Below are positions 1-8,897 of a stretch of DNA of 64,000 nt, in pieces. The stretch is from Speluncibacter jeojiensis (GTDB taxonomy: Bacteria > Actinomycetota > Actinomycetes > Mycobacteriales > Mycobacteriaceae). The stretch lies in contig NZ_JAAIVF010000003.1 in assembly GCF_029589495.1 (NCBI RefSeq), forward strand, positions 424,312 through 488,311, written 5' to 3'. The first letter of the stretch is position 1. Every line of letters starts with the position of its first letter. The translations under genes and the position numbers were made by a program. A model generated the notes under the pieces. It was given only the letters and a program-made list of their open reading frames with translations. It searched no databases and was not told where the DNA came from.

Positions 1-110
1 CGCTCAGCTACCAGCAAGAATCACAACGCTCAGCGACCGCTGAATCAGCTACGTCGACACCACGCCAGGCGATGCCGGAAATTTTCCTGTAACCGGCAGT
101 CCGTAGACCC

Positions 111-139
111 TTGCCTGGGACGTGGAGTCTCACTAAATT
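111..139 (+). promoter_or_regulatory. Probable sigma-70-type promoter of the AurF-like gene
   Basis: A -35-like TTGCCT at 111-116 and a -10-like TAAATT at 134-139 are separated by exactly 17 bases. Transcription would start near 146, leaving a leader of about 55 nt before the ATG at 200. Upstream, TGCCGG at 73-78 and CCGGCA at 93-98 form an inverted repeat that may be an operator or the terminator of an off-window gene. Bases 1-110 show no gene. Confidence 0.5.
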
Positions 140-199
140 CAGCGACAGGGCGCCCCACGGGTGGGACGAGCCCGTTGATCACCGGAAGAGGAGACTGCG

Positions 200-1195
200 A
201 TGACGACGTCGACGCCGCCGGCCGAGACCTTCGGCCGCGAGTACAGCGAAACCCTCCACACCCTTTCCGTGGGATCGGTGCAGCGCCGCTTCGACCCGTA
301 CCTGGACATCGACTGGGACTCGCCCGACTTCGCGATCGACCCCGACGATCCCCGTTGGGTGCTCTCCCCCGAGATCGATCCGCTCGGCGCCACGCAGTGG
401 TACCGCGACCAGCCCCTCGACCGCCAGATCGCCATCGGCAAGTGGCGCCAGGCCAACGCCATCAAGGTCGGCGCGGCCTTCGAGAGCATCCTGATCCGCG
501 GAATGATGCAGTACGTCATGAAGCTGCCGAACCAGTCCCCGGAGTTCCGGTACTGCCTCCACGAGATGACCGAGGAGTGCAACCACATCCAGATGTTCCA
601 GGAATTGGTCAACCGGATCGACGTCGACGTCCCGGGGATGCGGCCACTGTTCCGGGCGCTGTCGCCACTGGTCGGCGTCGCCGGGGGCTACGCCCACGTG
701 ATCCTGTTCATCGGCATCCTCGGCGGCGAGGAACCGATCGACCACTACCAGAAGTCGTTGATCCGCAAGGACGTCGACGTCCCGCCCGTGGTGCGCCGGG
801 TGATGTCGATCCACATCGCCGAGGAGGCCCGGCACATCTCGTTCGCCGGCGAGTTCCTCAAGGCCCACGTGGGGCGGATGCGCCCGGCGACGAAGGCGGT
901 CGCCGGTGTCGCGTTCCCCCTCGCCATGCGCTGGCTCGCCGGCGAGATCATGACTGCCCCGCGGGCATTCGCGCGCAAGTTCGACATCCCCGACGAGGTG
1001 ATGAAGGAGGCCTTCTGGGGCTCCGCGCCCTCCCGCCGCATCCTCGCCGGATACTTCGGCGACATGCGCGCGCTCGCCGAGGACCTCGGGCTGATGACCC
1101 CCACCACCCGCAGGCTATGGAAGCTGATGCGCATCGACGGCCCCCGCTCGCGCTATCGCGGCGAACCCGAGCGCGAGCCGCATCGCGCCGCCTAG
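200..1195 (+). CDS. AurF-like diiron oxygenase
   Basis: 331-residue protein of the AurF (p-aminobenzoate N-oxygenase) family, cytosolic, expected to use a non-haem diiron centre to oxidise a small molecule. The substrate cannot be told from sequence. The ferritin-like ligand pattern is visible: Glu95, an EECNH motif (Glu125/126, His129) and an EEARH motif (Glu208/209, His212). The N-terminal 70 residues are acidic and the C-terminus is Arg-rich. The ATG at 200 follows a GAGGAG ribosome site at 187-192. It stands alone, with its own promoter upstream and a hairpin at its stop, and it is not part of the conserved mycobacterial gene order that begins at smc, so it is accessory. In M. tuberculosis related proteins have been linked to stress and redox roles; that link is inference here. 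Confidence 0.85.
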   Translation: MTTSTPPAETFGREYSETLHTLSVGSVQRRFDPYLDIDWDSPDFAIDPDDPRWVLSPEIDPLGATQWYRDQPLDRQIAIGKWRQANAIKVGAAFESILIRGMMQYVMKLPNQSPEFRYCLHEMTEECNHIQMFQELVNRIDVDVPGMRPLFRALSPLVGVAGGYAHVILFIGILGGEEPIDHYQKSLIRKDVDVPPVVRRVMSIHIAEEARHISFAGEFLKAHVGRMRPATKAVAGVAFPLAMRWLAGEIMTAPRAFARKFDIPDEVMKEAFWGSAPSRRILAGYFGDMRALAEDLGLMTPTTRRLWKLMRIDGPRSRYRGEPEREPHRAA

Positions 1196-1220
1196 AACCG
1201 GCCCAGAAAGCGTGGTTCTA
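1193..1220 (+). terminator. Hairpin at the end of the AurF-like gene
   Basis: TAGAACC (1193-1199, which includes the stop codon) pairs with GGTTCTA (1214-1220) across a 14-nt loop. There is no T-run, so if this terminates transcription it is a weak or non-canonical terminator. Confidence 0.35.
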
Positions 1221-1622
1221 CAACACCCATGCGCCCGCCGCCACCGCACCGTCGGTGACTTACCTCACGAACCGCATCGACGGGCATTCGGGGCGAGAAT
1301 GTGCGTCAACTGCAGGGACGGCCATTTCATATCGATCGCGCGAAAGTTATCAACTTAACATAGGCCCGCTCGTGGCATCAAATCGTGATGATTCCGTGAG
1401 CTTTTCGCACACATCCGTCTTGCTACAGTCCGAATGCATTGCCGCCAGAGCGGAACGCGTCCGACCGCGGGAATCGCGGCCACCGCGCCACCGCCGGCGG
1501 ATACGCGAGAAACCGACGGACCTCAGAACCGGTGGCGCGTTCTCCTGAGCAATTGTTGACCATTCCGAGTCGGGGCCAACCTGGGCGCAGGTGAACTGCG
1601 GCGCCTCCACGACGGAGGAAAT
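1221..1622. other. Intergenic region upstream of the sodium:solute symporter
   Basis: About 400 bases with no credible coding frame. Bases 1325-1440 are clearly more AT-rich than the surroundings, which fits a promoter and operator region for the symporter gene. A TACAGT -10-like element lies at 1424-1429, but I see no convincing -35 partner. The segment 1440-1550 is very GC-rich. Confidence 0.5.
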
Positions 1623-3437
1623 GTGCACCCGCTCAGTGCGACAACGACAGTGTTGTTGCTCATCGCCTTTTTCGGCATCACTTTTCTCATCACATTGACG
1701 ATTCGCGAAAAGAAAGAAAACGCCGACGGATTCATGGTGTCGAACGGCGCCGTCGGATTCGGCCTGTCGTCCTCATCGATGACGGCCACCTGGATCTGGG
1801 CCGCCTCGTTCTACGCCGCCGCCACCGCCGGCTACAAATACGGGATCTCCGGCCCCATCCATTACGGGCTGTGGGGCGCGCTCATGATCCTGTGCATCTA
1901 TCCCTTCGGCAAGCGCTTCCGGACCATCGCGCCGCACGCGCACACCCTCGCCGAGGTCATGCACGCCCGGCACGGCAAGTCCAGCCAGTTGCTGCTGGCC
2001 GTCTCGAACGTGGTGGGCAGCGTCATCAGCATCACCGCCAACTTCACCGCCGCGGGCGCGCTCGTGTACATCCTCACGCCGTTCAGCTTCAGCACGGGCG
2101 TGCTGGTGGTGGCGGTCGGGATCCTCGCCTACAGCATCTGGTCGGGCTTCCGGGCCGCCGTGCTCACCGATGCCGCCCAACTCGTCGCGCTGATGGGCGC
2201 GGCGGTCGTCATCATCCCCGTCATCTTCTTCGCCGCCGGCGGGCCGGGGATGATCCGGGGTGGCCTGGACGGGTTCTACGACCAGGGCAAGCCCGAGATG
2301 GCGAACTTCTTCTCCATGGATGCGTTCCTCTACCAGGGCGCGCCCTACCTGGTCGCGGTGCTCGCCTACGCCATCGGCAACCAGACGATCGCCCAGCGGC
2401 TCTTCGCGGTCCGGCAGGACAAGATCAAGTCCACGTTCGTCACCGCGACCTTCGGCTATGCCGGCACCGTGATCGGTCTGGGCATGCTCGGGGTGCTCGC
2501 CGCGATGGTCGGCCTGGCGCCCACCGACGGCGACCTGAACAACCTCATCCCCGACATGGCCGTCGAATACCTCCCGGGGGTGCTGATCGCCGCGCTGTTC
2601 ATCATGGTGATCGGCTCACTGGCCTCGACCGCCGACTCGGACATGTCCGCGCTCGCGTCCATCATGATGGCCGACGTCTACGGCAAGCACCTCTCGCGCG
2701 GCAAGGTCAACCCGTCGACGATGCTGCTCATCGGCCGCCTCACCATGGTCGCCGCGGCGGCGGCCGGCGTGATGTTCGCGTTCGCGAGCTTCGACATCCT
2801 GGACCTTCTCGTGTTCGTCGGCGCGCTGTGGGGCGCGCTGGTGTTCCCCGTCATCGTCAGCTTCTACTGGCGGCGGATGACCAACGTCGCGTTCACGGTC
2901 TCGGTCCTCGTGGCACTGGGCTTCTTCCTGGTCGCGCGCTTCACGCTGATCCCGATGACCGGCGCGGTCGCAGTGGCGTTCGAGACGCTCGCGGCCGTGG
3001 GCGCGGCGATCGTCGTCGGGTTGCTGGTGTTCGGCCTGTTCGGCCGGATCGCCGGCTTCATCGCCGGTGCGGTCATGTTCGTCGCGATGATGCCGCTGTT
3101 CATCGGGTTCCTGCGCGACTACGAGGTGCTGCTCGGCTCACTCGTCTCCTACGGGGTCAGCTCGATCGTGTGCGTCGCGATCAGTATGCGCAACAAGGAG
3201 TTGTTCGACTTCGCGCTCATCGACCAGCGGGTGGTGCTGTTCCAACAGGAGCAGGAGCAACTGCGTGACCACGGCGCCGATCTCGCCGCCGCGGCGATCC
3301 ACCCGCCCTCCGCGGCCACGGCAGCGCACGACCACCACACCCAGGACGACGCCCGGACCGGCGCCGCGACCGCGGTGCTGACCATCGAGCGCGACGACGC
3401 CGCCCGCGACCGCACCGAAGGAGATCCGCAGAGATGA
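1623..3437 (+). CDS. Sodium:solute symporter (SSS family)
   Basis: 604-residue inner-membrane transporter of the solute:sodium symporter family, driving uptake of an organic solute with Na+. At least 13 hydrophobic segments run from residue 7 to about 520, followed by a hydrophilic His/Asp/Ala-rich tail of about 80 residues that is probably cytoplasmic. The region around residues 58-80 (TWIWAAS, then YKYGISGP) resembles the DUR3 urea-transporter branch, so urea or a small polar solute is possible; this is a weak inference. The GTG at 1623 is chosen because a GGAGG-type site (1613-1619) sits at proper spacing; the ATG at 1621 is in another frame. Its stop overlaps the start of the next gene (ATGA), so the two are probably translated together. 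Confidence 0.85.
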   Translation: MHPLSATTTVLLLIAFFGITFLITLTIREKKENADGFMVSNGAVGFGLSSSSMTATWIWAASFYAAATAGYKYGISGPIHYGLWGALMILCIYPFGKRFRTIAPHAHTLAEVMHARHGKSSQLLLAVSNVVGSVISITANFTAAGALVYILTPFSFSTGVLVVAVGILAYSIWSGFRAAVLTDAAQLVALMGAAVVIIPVIFFAAGGPGMIRGGLDGFYDQGKPEMANFFSMDAFLYQGAPYLVAVLAYAIGNQTIAQRLFAVRQDKIKSTFVTATFGYAGTVIGLGMLGVLAAMVGLAPTDGDLNNLIPDMAVEYLPGVLIAALFIMVIGSLASTADSDMSALASIMMADVYGKHLSRGKVNPSTMLLIGRLTMVAAAAAGVMFAFASFDILDLLVFVGALWGALVFPVIVSFYWRRMTNVAFTVSVLVALGFFLVARFTLIPMTGAVAVAFETLAAVGAAIVVGLLVFGLFGRIAGFIAGAVMFVAMMPLFIGFLRDYEVLLGSLVSYGVSSIVCVAISMRNKELFDFALIDQRVVLFQQEQEQLRDHGADLAAAAIHPPSAATAAHDHHTQDDARTGAATAVLTIERDDAARDRTEGDPQR

Positions 3438-3565
3438 CCACGGTACTGATGACGCTCTACATCCTGATGTGGCCGGTGATGGCCGGGATCGTGCTGGTGA
3501 TCCTCACCGTCGGGGTCGTCAAGGACATCGTCCGCGCGCGGCGCAACGGCGAATCGTTCGTGTAG
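3434..3565 (+). CDS. Small partner subunit of the sodium:solute symporter
   Basis: 43-residue single-span membrane protein starting MTTVLMTLYILMWPVMAG and ending in a basic stretch (RARRNGE). One transmembrane helix covers roughly residues 5-30 and is followed by positive charges, so the C-terminus should face the cytoplasm. Its ATG overlaps the TGA of the symporter (ATGA at 3434-3437), the usual sign of translational coupling. Small proteins of this form directly behind SSS genes are known in actinobacteria as putative transporter small subunits, comparable to the MetS subunit of the NSS-type MetPS importer. A role in stabilising or enabling the 604-residue permease is inferred from that and from position. 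Confidence 0.7.
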   Translation: MTTVLMTLYILMWPVMAGIVLVILTVGVVKDIVRARRNGESFV

Positions 3566-3591
3566 CCCCGTGCACAACCCGACGGCGTGAC

Positions 3592-3648
3592 CGAACGGGC
3601 TGTTGCGCGGAGCGGACTCGAGACGCTCGACGAACAACAGCCCGTTCG
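3592..3648. terminator. Bidirectional hairpin between the symporter unit and smc
   Basis: Perfect 14-bp inverted repeat, CGAACGGGCTGTTG at 3592-3605 and its complement at 3635-3648. The 29-nt loop contains a second short stem (GAGCG 3610-3614 with CGCTC 3624-3628). It lies between two convergent genes. There is no T-run, as is common for actinobacterial hairpins. Confidence 0.6.
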
Positions 3649-3663
3649 ACGTCGGCACGCGCG

Positions 3664-6600
3664 TCAGGAACTCGCGACCCGGCCCAGTTCCTGACCGCGC
3701 ATGCGCTGCGAGATCACCTGGGTGATGCCGTCGCCGCGCATGCTCACGCCGTACAGCGCGTCGGCGATCTCCATCGTCGGCTTCTGATGGGTGATCACGA
3801 TCAGCTGTGAGCGCTCCCGGAGCTGCTCGAACAGGCTGATCAGCCGCCGCAGGTTCACGTCGTCCAGCGCCGCCTCGACCTCGTCCATCACGTAGAACGG
3901 TGAGGGTCGGGCCCGGAAGATCGCGACGAGCATCGCGACCGCGGTCATCGACTTCTCCCCGCCGGAGAGCAACGACAGACGCTTGACCTTCTTGCCCGGC
4001 GGCCGCGCCTCCACCTCCACGCCCGTGGTCAGCATGTCCGACGGGTCGGTGAGCACCAGCCTGCCCTCGCCACCGGGGAACAGCGTCGAGAACACCTCGA
4101 CGAACTCACGCGCCACGTCCTCGTACGCCTCGGTGAACACCTGCAGGATGCGGGCGTCCACGTCGGCGACCACACCGAGCAGGTCCTTGCGCGCGCTCTT
4201 GACGTCTTCCAGTTGCGTGGACAGGAAGTTGTAGCGCTCCTCGAGCGCCGCGAACTCCTCGAGCGCGAGGGGGTTGACCTTGCCGAGTGTGGCCAGGTCC
4301 TTCTCCGCCTGCTTGGCACGACGCTCCTGGGTGGCGCGGTCGTACGGCATCGGCGCCGGCGAGACCACCTGCTCGCCGCGTTCGCGCGCCTGCTCGTACT
4401 CGGCCATCTCCAACGCCGACGGCGGCAGCGGCACGTCCGGGCCGTACTCGGCGACCAGGTCGTCGAGGCCGATCGCGAACTGTTCGGCGATCGACTCCTC
4501 GAGCTGCTCGATACGCAGCGCCGCCTGCGCACGCGCCACCTCGTCACGGTGCACCGCGTCGACGAGCGAGGCCAGCGTCGCCGACAGCTGCGCGACCCGG
4601 TCCTTGACCTCGCGCACCGCCTCACCGCGTTCGGCGCGTTGCCGCGCCAGTTCGTCGCGTTCGCGGGCCGCCATCTCGACTGCGCCCCCGAGCCGCTCGG
4701 CCACCCGCTCGCCCGCCTCGGCGACCGCGGTCGCCACCTGCGCGGCGTGCCGTCTGGCGCGCTGCGCCCGCTCTGCGCGGGCGCGCGCCTCGCGTTCGGC
4801 CTGCGCCGCCCGCCGCAGCGAATCCGCCTTGCCGCGAATCGAATTCGCACGTTCCTCGGCGGTGCGCAGGCTCAGCCGGGCCTCCATCTCCACCGCCCGC
4901 GCCTCGCCGACCGCCTCGGCCGCGGCCTCCCGCGCCAGCACCGACTGCGCACCGGACTGGTCGCCGTCGGTGCCGTCGGTGTCCTGCTCCGCCCGTCGCA
5001 GACGCTCCTCCATCTCGGCGAGCGCGGCCAGGTTCTCCCCGCGGCCGGCCTCGGCCGCCGCACGCTGCCCGGTGAGCCGCTCGGCCTCCGCGGTCGCCGT
5101 CCGCGCGGCCTGCCCGAGCCGACCGAGTTGCTCATAGACAGCGGACATCTCGGCGTCGGACTCGTGCAGCGCGGTGAGGGTCAGGTCGGCGGTCTCGCGG
5201 CACTGTTCCTCGCGGGCGACCGCACCGGACAGCGCCGCCGCCACCTCCTCGACCCGGCGTTCGGTCTCGACCAGCGCTGCGCGCGCCTGCTCGATCGCCG
5301 CCTGCACCTCGAGGGTGCCGGCCCGGCGCTCCGACCCGCCGACCATCCAGCCCGCGCCGACCAGGTCGCCGTCGCGGGTGACCGCGCGCACCGACGGCCG
5401 CGCGGCGACCAGTTCGGCCCCGGCCGGCACATCGTCGACGACCGCGATGCCACCGAGCAGCGCCGACAGTGCCCCCGTGAGGGTTTCGGGTCCGTCGACC
5501 AGGTCGACCGCCCAGTGCGCCCCCGGCGGCAACTGCACCCCGCCGGTGCGGTCGTCGACGGTCGCGCCGCCGAACAGCAGCGCGGTGCGGCCCGCGTCGG
5601 CGTCCTTGAGCGCCCGCAGTGCCGCCTGCGCAGCGGCGGGGGTCGCGGCGGCCACCGCCTCGGCCGCCGGCCCCATCGCGGCGGCGATCGCGGCCTCGAA
5701 ACCCGCACGGACCCGAACCAATTCGGCCACCGCACCGAGCAGATCGTCACCGCCGCGGTGTTCGAGCAGCCAGGCGGCGCCGTCCTTGCGTTCGAGCCCG
5801 ATCGCGAGCGCGTCGATCCGTGCCCGCAGCGAGACCGCCTCCTGTTCGGCGTTGCGCTCCTGGGCGCGCAGTTCGACGACGCGCGCAGACGCCTGTTCCA
5901 ACGCGGCAGTGGACCGCTCGTGCTGGTCGTCGAGCCCGACCTCGCTGGCGTCGAGCGCACCCACCTGCCCCTCGACCTGTGCGAACTCGGTCTGCGCGGT
6001 CTCGGCGCGCAGTCGGGCCTCGTCGATCGCCGCGGTCAGGCGCGCCACCTCGGCGTCGACGGATTCGGTGCGGGTGCGCAGCGTGTCGACCTGACCGGTC
6101 AGCCGGGCCAGACCCTCGCGCCGGTCGGCCACCGCCCGGACCGCCGCCAGGTGGGCGCGCTCGGCCTCCGCCGCGGCCTGTTCGTGCATGGCCAGGGCAT
6201 CCTTGGCCGCGTACAGCGCCTCCGAGGCCATCTCCACGGCCATCGCCAGTTCCGCCTCCTCGGCGGCGACCCGCTCGGCCTGCGCCTCGAGCTCCTCGGG
6301 GTCGCGGCCGGGCTGGTGAGATTGTTCGGTCTGCAGGTGCCGCGCGCGTTCGGTGGCGATGCGAACGGTCGCACCGAGCCGTTCGGACAGCGCCGAGAGC
6401 CGGAACCACGCCTGCTGCGCGGCCTCCGCACCGGGGTCCAGCCGCGCCAGCGCGTGTTCGTGCGCGGCGAGGTCGCCGCTCGCCTGCTCGAGTTCGGCCT
6501 GCACGTGTTCCTGCTGTTCGCGGGCGATCGCCTCGCTCTGCTGCCCCTGTGCGTGGTCGGCGCGCCGGGTGACCAGGTCGTCGGCGGCCAACCGCAGCCG

Positions 6601-7275
6601 GGCGTCGCGCAGGTCCGCCTGCACGGTCGCGGCGCGGCGCGCCACCTCGGCCTGACGGCCCAGCGGCTTGAGCTGGCGGCGCAACTCGGTGGTCAGGTCG
6701 GTCAGCCGCGCGAGGTTCGCCTGCATCGCGTCGAGCTTGCGGACGGCCTTCTCTTTGCGCTTGCGGTGCTTGAGGACGCCGGCCGCCTCCTCGATGAACG
6801 CCCGGCGCTCTTCCGGACGCGACTCGAGGATCGAGGTGATCCGGCCCTGGCCGACGATGACGTGCATCTCGCGGCCGATCCCGGTGTCGCTGAGCAGTTC
6901 CTGCACGTCCATCAGGCGGCAGCTGGTGCCGTTGATCTCGTATTCGCCGCCGCCCTCGCGGAAGACGCGGCGGGTCACCGAGACCTCAGAGTATTCGATC
7001 GGCAACTCGCCGTCGGAGTTGTCGATGGTCAGCGTGACCTCGGCGCGGCCCAGCGGTGGGCGGCCCGCGGTGCCGGCGAAGATGACATCGTCCATCTTCC
7101 CGCCGCGCAGCGCCTTGGCGCCCTGCTCGCCCATCACCCAGGTCAGCGCGTCGACGACGTTCGACTTGCCGGAGCCGTTGGGACCGACCACGCAGGTGAT
7201 GCCGGGTTCGAACCGCAGAGTCGTGGCGGAGGCGAAGGACTTGAAGCCCTTGAGCGTCAGACTCTTGAGGTACAC
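3664..7275 (-). CDS. smc: Chromosome segregation protein SMC
   Basis: 1203-residue SMC ATPase, the core of the condensin-like SMC-ScpAB complex that organises and segregates the chromosome. The Walker A motif GPNGSGKS is at residues 31-38. Two long coiled coils flank a Gly/Ala/Val-rich hinge at roughly residues 480-660. The ABC signature LSGGEK (about 1103-1108) and Walker B FYVMDE (about 1127-1132) complete the head. Length matches the family. The start is a GTG at 7275. The gene begins the block shared with M. tuberculosis (Rv2922c onward, from memory). The 140 bases between it and the upstream acylphosphatase gene show no clear promoter, so co-transcription with acyP is possible. Confidence 0.97.
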   Translation of the reverse strand: MYLKSLTLKGFKSFASATTLRFEPGITCVVGPNGSGKSNVVDALTWVMGEQGAKALRGGKMDDVIFAGTAGRPPLGRAEVTLTIDNSDGELPIEYSEVSVTRRVFREGGGEYEINGTSCRLMDVQELLSDTGIGREMHVIVGQGRITSILESRPEERRAFIEEAAGVLKHRKRKEKAVRKLDAMQANLARLTDLTTELRRQLKPLGRQAEVARRAATVQADLRDARLRLAADDLVTRRADHAQGQQSEAIAREQQEHVQAELEQASGDLAAHEHALARLDPGAEAAQQAWFRLSALSERLGATVRIATERARHLQTEQSHQPGRDPEELEAQAERVAAEEAELAMAVEMASEALYAAKDALAMHEQAAAEAERAHLAAVRAVADRREGLARLTGQVDTLRTRTESVDAEVARLTAAIDEARLRAETAQTEFAQVEGQVGALDASEVGLDDQHERSTAALEQASARVVELRAQERNAEQEAVSLRARIDALAIGLERKDGAAWLLEHRGGDDLLGAVAELVRVRAGFEAAIAAAMGPAAEAVAAATPAAAQAALRALKDADAGRTALLFGGATVDDRTGGVQLPPGAHWAVDLVDGPETLTGALSALLGGIAVVDDVPAGAELVAARPSVRAVTRDGDLVGAGWMVGGSERRAGTLEVQAAIEQARAALVETERRVEEVAAALSGAVAREEQCRETADLTLTALHESDAEMSAVYEQLGRLGQAARTATAEAERLTGQRAAAEAGRGENLAALAEMEERLRRAEQDTDGTDGDQSGAQSVLAREAAAEAVGEARAVEMEARLSLRTAEERANSIRGKADSLRRAAQAEREARARAERAQRARRHAAQVATAVAEAGERVAERLGGAVEMAARERDELARQRAERGEAVREVKDRVAQLSATLASLVDAVHRDEVARAQAALRIEQLEESIAEQFAIGLDDLVAEYGPDVPLPPSALEMAEYEQARERGEQVVSPAPMPYDRATQERRAKQAEKDLATLGKVNPLALEEFAALEERYNFLSTQLEDVKSARKDLLGVVADVDARILQVFTEAYEDVAREFVEVFSTLFPGGEGRLVLTDPSDMLTTGVEVEARPPGKKVKRLSLLSGGEKSMTAVAMLVAIFRARPSPFYVMDEVEAALDDVNLRRLISLFEQLRERSQLIVITHQKPTMEIADALYGVSMRGDGITQVISQRMRGQELGRVASS

Positions 7276-7415
7276 GGCAGATCAGGCTACCGGTAGCACA
7301 GGCTCATGCGGCCGGACATGCCCGACGGTGCGGACGCCCGCAGCGCGCACGCGGCCGCCGTCACCGGCCAGGACCTGCTGCGGTGGTCGCGCGGGTACCA
7401 CCTCGGCCGCCGCCG

Positions 7416-7706
7416 TCATCGCTCGACGAACCCGTCGAGCCCGCCGCGCGGCGGATCCCAGCTCTCCACGACCAGGTCGACGCGGCCCGGCGTGCCGGCC
7501 GAGCGCAACCAGTCCAGCAGCTGCTCACAGGCCGCGCGGGGCCCCTCGGCGACCACCAGCACGCGGCGGTCCGGGGTGTTGGTGGCGCTGCCGACCAGCC
7601 CCAGCTCGAGGGCGCGGGCGCGGGTGAACCAGCGGAAGCCGACGCCCTGCACCCGGCCGTGCACCCAGGCGGTCAGCCGCACCCGGTCGTCGTGATCGCC
7701 GGCCAT
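7416..7706 (-). CDS. acyP: Acylphosphatase
   Basis: 96-residue cytosolic acylphosphatase, hydrolysing the carboxyl-phosphate bond of acyl phosphates. The catalytic elements are plain: VQGVGFR with the phosphate-binding Arg25, and Asn43 in GSATNTPD. The small alpha/beta length is typical. The ATG at 7706 is used; an in-frame ATG at 7718 would add four residues, and neither has a strong ribosome site. The gene lies 26 bases after the OsmC-like gene on the same strand and before smc, the same order as Rv2923c-Rv2922A-Rv2922c in M. tuberculosis (from memory). No promoter is visible in front of it, so it is probably read from the OsmC-like gene. Confidence 0.9.
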   Translation of the reverse strand: MAGDHDDRVRLTAWVHGRVQGVGFRWFTRARALELGLVGSATNTPDRRVLVVAEGPRAACEQLLDWLRSAGTPGRVDLVVESWDPPRGGLDGFVER

Positions 7707-7732
7707 GGTCTCGGGCATGATCCCGGCCTGTT

Positions 7733-8176
7733 CTAGGAGTCGACCTGGAAGCCCAGGTCGACCTCGGTGCCGCGCTTGAGAGTGCGGCCGACCGTGCACA
7801 CCTTGTCGATGGCGCGTTCGACGACCGTGAGCAGCCGCTGCTGCGCGTCGGCATCGAGTTCGCTCAGGTCCAGCTCCAGGGTCTCCTGCAGCCGCGGGTA
7901 CCACTCGTTCTCGCGGTCGGCCGGTCCGGAGACGCGGATGGTCGCGTCGTAGCTGTCGCCGAGGCGGCGCGACAGCGGCAGGTCCGAACTCATGCCGCTG
8001 CACGCGGCCAACGCGATCTTGAGCAGTTCCCCGGGGGTGAAGACGCCCTCGACACCCTCCGAGCCGATCAGCACCTCGGCGCCGCGCGAACTGCGGCCGG
8101 TGTAGCGGCGGGTGCCGGTGCGCTCCACCCACAGGTCCGTCGAGGCGGGAGCGGTGTCGGGGGTCTGTTCAGCCAT
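7733..8176 (-). CDS. OsmC family peroxiredoxin-like protein
   Basis: 147-residue OsmC/Ohr-superfamily protein, expected to reduce organic or lipid peroxides in the cytosol through two conserved cysteines. Both are present: Cys59 in AACSGM and Cys127 in KVCTVGRTL. The OsmC-type sequence [18 protein letters not shown] is typical of the YhfA/Rv2923c subgroup rather than of Ohr. The start ATG at 8176 gives a short flexible N-terminus. It is followed by acyP and smc on the same strand. Upstream, the kdpE stop is only 40 bases away, so this gene may receive read-through from the kdp operon, whereas in M. tuberculosis its neighbour is fpg/mutM. Confidence 0.88.
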   Translation of the reverse strand: MAEQTPDTAPASTDLWVERTGTRRYTGRSSRGAEVLIGSEGVEGVFTPGELLKIALAACSGMSSDLPLSRRLGDSYDATIRVSGPADRENEWYPRLQETLELDLSELDADAQQRLLTVVERAIDKVCTVGRTLKRGTEVDLGFQVDS

Positions 8177-8216
8177 GCCGGAAAACCTACCCTGTGCGCG
8201 AGTGCCAGGGGCGCCG

Positions 8217-8897
8217 CTACTGTGCGAAGCGGTACCCCATGCCGGCCTCGGTCAGCAGGTGCCGCGGATGCGACGGGTCGTCCTCGAGTTTGCGGCGCAG
8301 CTGCGCCAGGTACACCCGCAGATAGTGGGTCTCGGTCGCGTACGCCGGCCCCCACACCTCCTGTAGCAACTCCTTCTGCCCCACCAGTTTTCCGCGGTGG
8401 CGCACCAGCATCTCGAGCACGCCCCACTCGGTCGGGGTCAGGTGTACCTCCGCGCCGTGGCGGGTCACCTTCTTCGCCGACAGGTCGACGGTGAACGCGT
8501 CGGTCGTCACGACCGGCTGGTCCTCCTCGACGGTGGACGCCCCGCGCCGGACCGCCGCCCGCAACCGGGCCAGCAGCTCGTCCATGCCGAACGGTTTGGT
8601 CACATAGTCGTCGGCGCCGGCGTCGAGCGCCTCGACCTTGTCGGACGAGTCGGTCCGCGCCGACAGCACGATCACCGGCACCTTCGTCCAACCGCGCAGC
8701 CCGCCGAGCACCTCGACGCCGTCCATGTCGGGCAAGCCCAGATCGAGCACGACCACCTCCGGCGGCCGTTCCGCGGCCGCCCGCAACGCGCCCGCCCCGG
8801 TCGACGCGGTGACCACCTCGTACCCGCGCACGCTCAGATTGATCCGCAGCGCCCGCAGGATCTGCGGCTCGTCGTCGACCACCAGCACCCGGGTCAA
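8217..8897 (-). CDS. kdpE: Two-component response regulator KdpE
   Basis: 226-residue OmpR/PhoB-family regulator that activates kdp under potassium limitation. The receiver domain (residues 1-115) has the acidic pair Asp8/Asp9, phospho-acceptor Asp52 (VVVLDLGLPDMDG) and a Lys in VTKPFG. The winged-helix domain follows (about 130-226). The start is a TTG at 8897: a GGGGAGG ribosome site lies seven bases upstream, and the TTG overlaps the kdpD TGA as TTGA. The downstream GTG at 8888 is the alternative. It is the last gene of the kdp operon, and its likely target is the repeat array at 16252-16291. Confidence 0.95.
   Translation of the reverse strand: MTRVLVVDDEPQILRALRINLSVRGYEVVTASTGAGALRAAAERPPEVVVLDLGLPDMDGVEVLGGLRGWTKVPVIVLSARTDSSDKVEALDAGADDYVTKPFGMDELLARLRAAVRRGASTVEEDQPVVTTDAFTVDLSAKKVTRHGAEVHLTPTEWGVLEMLVRHRGKLVGQKELLQEVWGPAYATETHYLRVYLAQLRRKLEDDPSHPRHLLTEAGMGYRFAQ

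Noticed and set aside
4213..7296. A plus-strand open frame of over 1000 codons opposite smc
   Set aside because: It is antisense to the full smc gene with all its motifs, and its translation is low-complexity Arg/Leu/Gly sequence. Long antisense frames are expected at this GC content.
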